Assembly: GCF_037975245.1 (NCBI RefSeq)
Contig: NC_092575.1
Location: 17,261,810 to 17,325,809 of the forward strand
Reading direction: 5' to 3'
DNA length: 64,000 bases
DNA from: Apostichopus japonicus
Lineage: Eukaryota > Echinodermata > Holothuroidea > Aspidochirotida > Stichopodidae
The notes under the pieces are model-generated. The model had not been told where the DNA came from, made no database searches, and saw only the letters and a list, made by a program, of their open reading frames with translations. This document shows positions 59,101 through 64,000 of this stretch, piece after piece. The number at the start of each line of letters is the position of its first letter. Positions within the stretch are counted from its first letter, which is position 1. Both the position numbers and the translations under genes were made by a program.

Positions 59101-62100
59101 TAATCCACATCATATTGTCGAATAATGATCAAAGAAAACAAAATGCAACAATGTAATCTACTGTAACCAATTTCTGAATGATTATTACTGCTAGCAATAT
59201 AACTGTGGCAATTAACTCAATTTCTTTCGTAGGAATTCCCCGAGCAAAGTAACTAAGTACCCCTTTTCTTTCTTTTCGCTGCCTCGATTGCCTTCTGTTC
59301 TGTTCTCTCTTGAGCTTTGACATTCATAAATTCCTTCAAATTTTGCTCGTGGTCGATGATTCGCTTCAGCTCTTTCACTTCCAGGTTGTAAGTCGTTTGG
59401 TCCTTCTCACTCCTGTCTCTCAGAGCGGTCATCTTCGAGTGAGCTTCATCCCTAAGTTTTGTTTCCAAAACGACAAGAAATGAAAAAACTTTATAAATTT
59501 TAAAAGGAAAAAAATTATGAATAGAAGACAACCAATGAGCAATTCCCTAAAAACTATGTCATAAAAACAAAATAAGAAACATGTTCCCATGCCCGTAACG
59601 AAGGATTCTGAGTTGCTGGACTATCAACAATATAAGGAGGGGAACCAAAACTTTAAGGAGGGAACAATATACTCTGAGGTTTTTGTACATATAATGATGA
59701 TTCATATGGAGGGGGGAAGGGTACGTAAGTCTGCACTGCGCGGGGGAGGGGCACGGGGGATTTAATTGATCATGTTGTTGACAGTTACTAACCTTGAGTC
59801 GTATGCAAGAGTTGACTCTTCAATAACATCGCACATTTCTCTCTTGACCTCATCCTGTTCTTTCGTCAGCTTTCGATAGAGGCAGTCGTATAGCGCCCTC
59901 TCTTGTCGAAGGTGTTCAATCTGGTCCCTGAGTTCTGCGTTCGTGGTCAATGTTGTATTGAAGGTAACAGTAGCCTGTTTAATAGAAAAGGTCAAAATTC
60001 ACCAGTTTGACATATCTACTAGGATACTTCACATACACTGACACGTGTCTAGGCACGAAACCAGGGTTGCTGAGAACGGGGGGGGGGGGGGGGGTCACTG
60101 GGTATGACCGGCCTCTTCATTCAAAGTGAAGCCAATATTTGGACATATATTTATAGGTCCATATTGACATGTGCATGAACATTATTGGATGTACCCCTAC
60201 ACTTTTGAGGAACTGTGCTACCATCAACACCTACAAACTCAACAGTATATAACGCACCGATTCCTTGGGTAAGTTAACCCTTCCCATGAGAAAACTTAAT
60301 GACAGGCTTGAAAAACATAGGTTAGTATACTGTGCTTAACAAATCCTCGTTCTGTTTGCGTCACTTTACAAGTGGGCCTATTCAGAGGGAGACGAAAAGA
60401 GATGAAGAAAATAGCCTAATATAGAAATCGAGGCACAACTAACAAAAATTTAATAACAATTTTACCTTACAGGTAACCGTAGTTCAGATTTGAATTAAAA
60501 AATGTTTGCAGTTTTACTATTGCAATCAGTGGACTAGTTCATTCGTCGATATGTAGGCCTTTAACGATGATACCTTACCATGTTAGTCTAATAGGACTTT
60601 TACCTTATGAAGTCTGTTTTCCATGACTCGGTTGTGTTTCTGCGTTGACTTGTGTCTGATGGTATCGATCTGACATCCTCCGAGGTCTCGGTATCTGGCT
60701 TGAATCTCTTCTTCCATCCCAGCAACCTTTTAAGGAAAATAGAGAAAACTACCGTAAAGTACTAATTCCTACTAAAACAGTATAGAGTTTTAATATTACT
60801 TTCACAGAGAAGGAGGAACACGTGGTATAGCCCTTACAGCGCAACCATGACAAATAATTAAATAATACCTTTAATGCATGTTAACCACATATACCGTTGA
60901 ATTACTATGCAAAATGTTAGTCTCATTAAATTAACTGCTAGTTATGATTAAACTTATACTTTATACTTATATTTTAAGAGCGTTCCACACTATACGTCAT
61001 CATGCTAATATAGGTTATCGCAACTGTTTAACATCAACGTTTATTTAAATGTTACAGTACTCGTATCAGCAAGGACTACCCCCGCCTCCCCCCCCCCCCG
61101 CCCTCATCCCATGAGCCCATCCGGCTGTAGGCAAGACTATGCCAAGTGTTTAGAAAATGTTTCTCTCTTGATGGGGTAACTCTGAGCGGAGGAAGAATGG
61201 AAGGGGAGGTAAACGTAACGCATCAAAGGGATGGATAGAACTGATGGATAAAATGGTACCCAGCCACCACCCCCTCCCAGCCCCTTCCTGTCCAATCGAA
61301 CAACAAACTTTTATTTAGTTACCCTTCGGTTCAGCTCATCAATCTTCTTTCTTTCCTCGTCGATCAATTCGTTCATTTCTTTACTTTCCACGACAAATTT
61401 CCTCAACAATAAAGATCTGTGTTTGTCATTTTTGTCGTTGCTATGGCTACGAGCGAGATTTAAATCGATGTCTACTTCTGCATTGTCCTTCTCCAGTATG
61501 TCAATATGAGATCTGAATTATAGGAAAAGTTAATATTTGACAAGATTTGCAAATCATTGCATCAGACGAGGAAAATACAAGTAGATGAAGCTAAAATGAT
61601 ATCATTTGTTTTTGTTTAACTTACAACTTAAATGACCTCCAAGCAGCTAATTAATTTACATATCTTTAGCATCATTATAGTGGTGGGAATGGGGGGAGGG
61701 ATGCAAGTAAACTCAGGATAGATATCGTGAAATTACTCCCCGAAATAGCGATGCAGAAGGAAAATCAGTAAAACGTAATACATTTATCCATGCACGTGGA
61801 TCGTTTTTATTATCAAAATTATAAGTTTTTGCTATCATCATTTTACACTTTTTTAGTTAACAAAAGATCAAAAAGGGAAAGGGGGACCATGCATCGTTCC
61901 ACAATCTCTGGATCCTGCTCGAATGAAAATCTGCAAAATTTGAGTAACATGTTCATAAGAATATATGAAGTATGATTTTCTTTTCCAAAAAAAGCAAATC
62001 GAATTAAGGGATATAATTTTAAATGATACCTTTGTTTTCTCATGATGTTCCTTGACTCCTCGAGGTATGCTTTGCGATGGCATTCCAGTATGCGGTACTG

Positions 62101-63772
62101 CCGGTGTAATTTAGCGAGTTCTCCCTCCGCTTGAGCATAGTCGACATCTGCATCACTACAAGCTGACTCTGATCGTTTTCTTGCTCCGTACTTCATCTTG
62201 GGTTTCACTATCGAACTAACATTTAGGTAAAAACGAGAAAATTATCAAATTTAATTTAATTTAAATTTCGGCCATTTAAAACGCGCCATATCTGTCAACT
62301 TGACACTCCCGGCGCAGGTTAACAGTCTTGTTCAAGGCCAAGGCCCTCTCACACGACTTTACAACTTAACCCTGGTCATTGGTAACTTGTCACCCCTACA
62401 CACCAAAGTGTGCACAATTCAATCAATCACTCCTAGGGCACCACAGTGCACCACAACCACGTGTCCCCGGGGGACTTCCCATAGGGTGCAGCCACAAACC
62501 GGCGCACGCAACTATATTTACAAGTTACCTCGCAAGTCCCCGTTCATACACCTGGGTGAAGAGAGGCAATGGAGATTAAGTGCCTTGCCCACTGACAAAA
62601 CGCAATGATCTGGCCAGGACTCGAACCTGTAATCCTTAGATCACAAGTCCACTGCCTTAACCACTTGACCACAGCGCCCTCAAACATACCATTAATTCAT
62701 AGCATTCATGCCTATAGATGGTACACAGTTAAGATAAACCACGCCAGAATTAAAGGTAGTCAGTATATATAGGCCCCAAATTATAAAGCACACTATAATT
62801 GCTAAAAGTTTCAAAAAGGACTTTCCTGGAGGTCTTTTCTCTCCGAATTGTTCTCAGACATTGTTTAGGAATATACAAGATGACTGAATGTCCCATTGAG
62901 GAAACTTTTCTCGAAGGCGGTAATAAAAACAGTTTAAGTATTTTGACCAAAGGTGACCATATTTTGAACATCTGGCATATTTGGGGCCAATACAGCATAC
63001 CTTTAAAGGGTGTGAAAACTCGCGCAAAAAGAAACGTCTAAAGCCGGTTATCTGACCTAGTTTCGAATGAGGTGTAACAAAAGTGTTAGACACCACCATC
63101 GATCCCAGAAAATACACACAGCTTGCTACCGTCGGTAATTAGACAGTGTGCAGTCAGTACATACAGCTGCGGTCAATACCCATAGCACAGTGTATAAACG
63201 GTACAGCGATGGACATCTCAGGTCCATCTAAAGATAACACAGTATCACGTTTCATTACTGTCTGCATTTTGTAGCGACACGAACTAAACGTCACTTGCAA
63301 GCAACAGAAGTTAACTTTTTCAGATGGCCGCACGCAGTTTGGGCGAGTCTTCAATGCCTTTAATAGGCCAGTATAAGGTTTAAATGTAATACAAACGATA
63401 CTAAACAGTCTGCATCTTAATATATGCAAAATAGATTACGTATAGGTTCGTCTTCAATAAGGCATTTCTATAGGTTGTCATATGTGTTGAAATGTAACGT
63501 AGGCCTATATTCTAATTGGGTTGTAGTAAATACAACATAAATTATACTGCTGGAATCATGTATTTGTGTGACGGAAGATGGTGTATTTTATTAGTAATCT
63601 ACTATATACATTACTATGCAAACACAAAGCGAATTGTATAGAGATATACTTACTGATCTTCAACACGTGCGATTACTTAGAAAGGAGCCCAGCGTGTGTT
63701 ATGTATACAACATACATGACAATACACTGTTATAGCTGTTACAATATCGACAAACAATGATCATTACCTCAT
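56126..63772 (-). CDS. ODAD1: outer dynein arm docking protein, ODAD1/CCDC63 family, copy 2
   Basis: Exons on the minus strand: 63768-63772, 62030-62215, 61323-61512, 60604-60726, 59793-59974, 59261-59451, 58548-58843, 57711-57962, 57038-57168, 56126-56309. Every exon has exactly the same length as in copy 1 and the sum is again 1740 nt (579 residues). About ten amino-acid replacements are visible, for example Ser to Gly in A-E-G-E-L-A-K-L, Arg to Gln in H-L-R-Q-E-R, Phe to Leu before A-Y-D-S-R, and Asn to Thr in Q-T-T-Y-N-L-E. Exon lengths are conserved while the introns between them carry many indels and two copy-specific insertions, so the coding sequence is under constraint in both copies. 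Function and naming caveat as for copy 1. Confidence 0.85.
62395..62681 (-). repeat. tRNA-derived SINE, copy 2
   Basis: The minus strand from 62681 reads GAGGGCGCTGTGG, an A box TGGTCAAGTGGTTAAGG and a perfect B box GGTTCGAGTCC, the internal promoter of RNA polymerase III, followed by a body with AAGGCACTTAATCTCC and CTCTTCACCCAGGTGTA. It is better preserved than copy 1 at 16900-17207. Without acceptor-stem pairing or a typical 3' end it is a SINE and not a tRNA gene. Confidence 0.75.
63003..63363. mobile_element. TTAA-flanked MITE in docking-gene intron, copy 2 only
   Basis: The body 63007-63359 lies between TTAA at 63003-63006 and 63360-63363. It is about 353 bp and closely matches 1430-1778. 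Copy 1 has the empty site, CCTATAATAGG at about 17528-17538. It is therefore a second, later insertion of this family. Confidence 0.85.
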
Positions 63773-63897
63773 AGTACTTTAATGCGCACATATTGACCAA
63801 TCATAGCACCAGAATTGGGCGCCTTGATTTACACTTGCGTAAACTTGCATTCGCGCATATAAGCTGCGAACCCGTGTTATCATTCCATAAATGTGCG

Positions 63898-63914
63898 TTG
63901 CTAGGATGGTAACC
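63898..63914 (-). promoter_or_regulatory. RFX X-box-like motif upstream of docking gene, copy 2
   Basis: Same 17-base word as at 18058-18074, about 125 bases before the ATG at 63770-63772. Homology with copy 1 ends near 63926. Confidence 0.5.
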
Positions 63915-64000
63915 ATAACGGTAACGCGAGAGGGTGATAAACAAACTTGGATCATGCATAGCGCCGAAGGCGTTGATTCATGACATCACTTCTAACTACA

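Noticed and set aside
62610-62681. tRNA gene (A and B boxes present)
   Set aside because: Box spacing fits, but the cloverleaf stems do not close and a long conserved body follows; a SINE head.

Overview
This window looks like a piece of an animal nuclear genome, probably a marine deuterostome and most likely an echinoderm. Genes are split into short exons with GT/AG introns. The recognisable products are a motile-cilium dynein docking protein, a peroxisomal sarcosine oxidase and a secreted C-type lectin. Intergenic and intronic DNA is AT-rich and full of G/C homopolymer tracts and small DNA transposons with 8-bp target duplications (hAT type). The species assignment is an inference; nothing here fixes it.

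The dominant feature is a direct duplication of more than 18 kb. Bases 1-18087 (copy 1, cut by the window start) reappear at about 47875-63926 (copy 2), in the same orientation, with many small differences and several mobile-element presence/absence differences. Each copy carries, in order: an exon with a P2X7-type C-terminal cysteine domain (+), the last two exons of a peroxisomal sarcosine oxidase (PIPOX) (+), a truncated non-LTR retrotransposon tail (-), and a complete ten-exon gene for an outer dynein arm docking protein of the ODAD1/CCDC63 family (-), with an RFX X-box-like motif just upstream. The docking gene keeps an intact 579-codon frame in both copies. The P2X7-type exon is broken in copy 1. 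The divergence pattern fits two alleles placed in tandem by assembly or an old tandem duplication; read depth would decide.

Between the copies (18.1-47.7 kb) lie: a 2.5-kb near-perfect palindrome built of nested transposons (18263-20797); a possible small two-exon gene (22975-23962); four middle exons of PIPOX (24434-28100), one with a one-base frame defect; two small hAT-type elements with perfect target duplications (28294-28670, 29214-29482); a 2.6-kb element bounded by 13-bp inverted repeats whose tandem interior carries six DR4 nuclear-receptor-like sites (29677-32310); a complete three-exon C-type lectin gene on the minus strand (33774-38967); a third partial copy of a 1-kb repeat, split by a 3.3-kb hAT-type element that contains two further nested insertions (40060-43992); and about 3.7 kb with no recognised gene.

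The genes do not form a pathway. Docking protein (cilia), sarcosine oxidase (peroxisome) and lectin (secreted) are unrelated neighbours. The main interest is genome structure: what the duplication is, and how several transposon families have used it.
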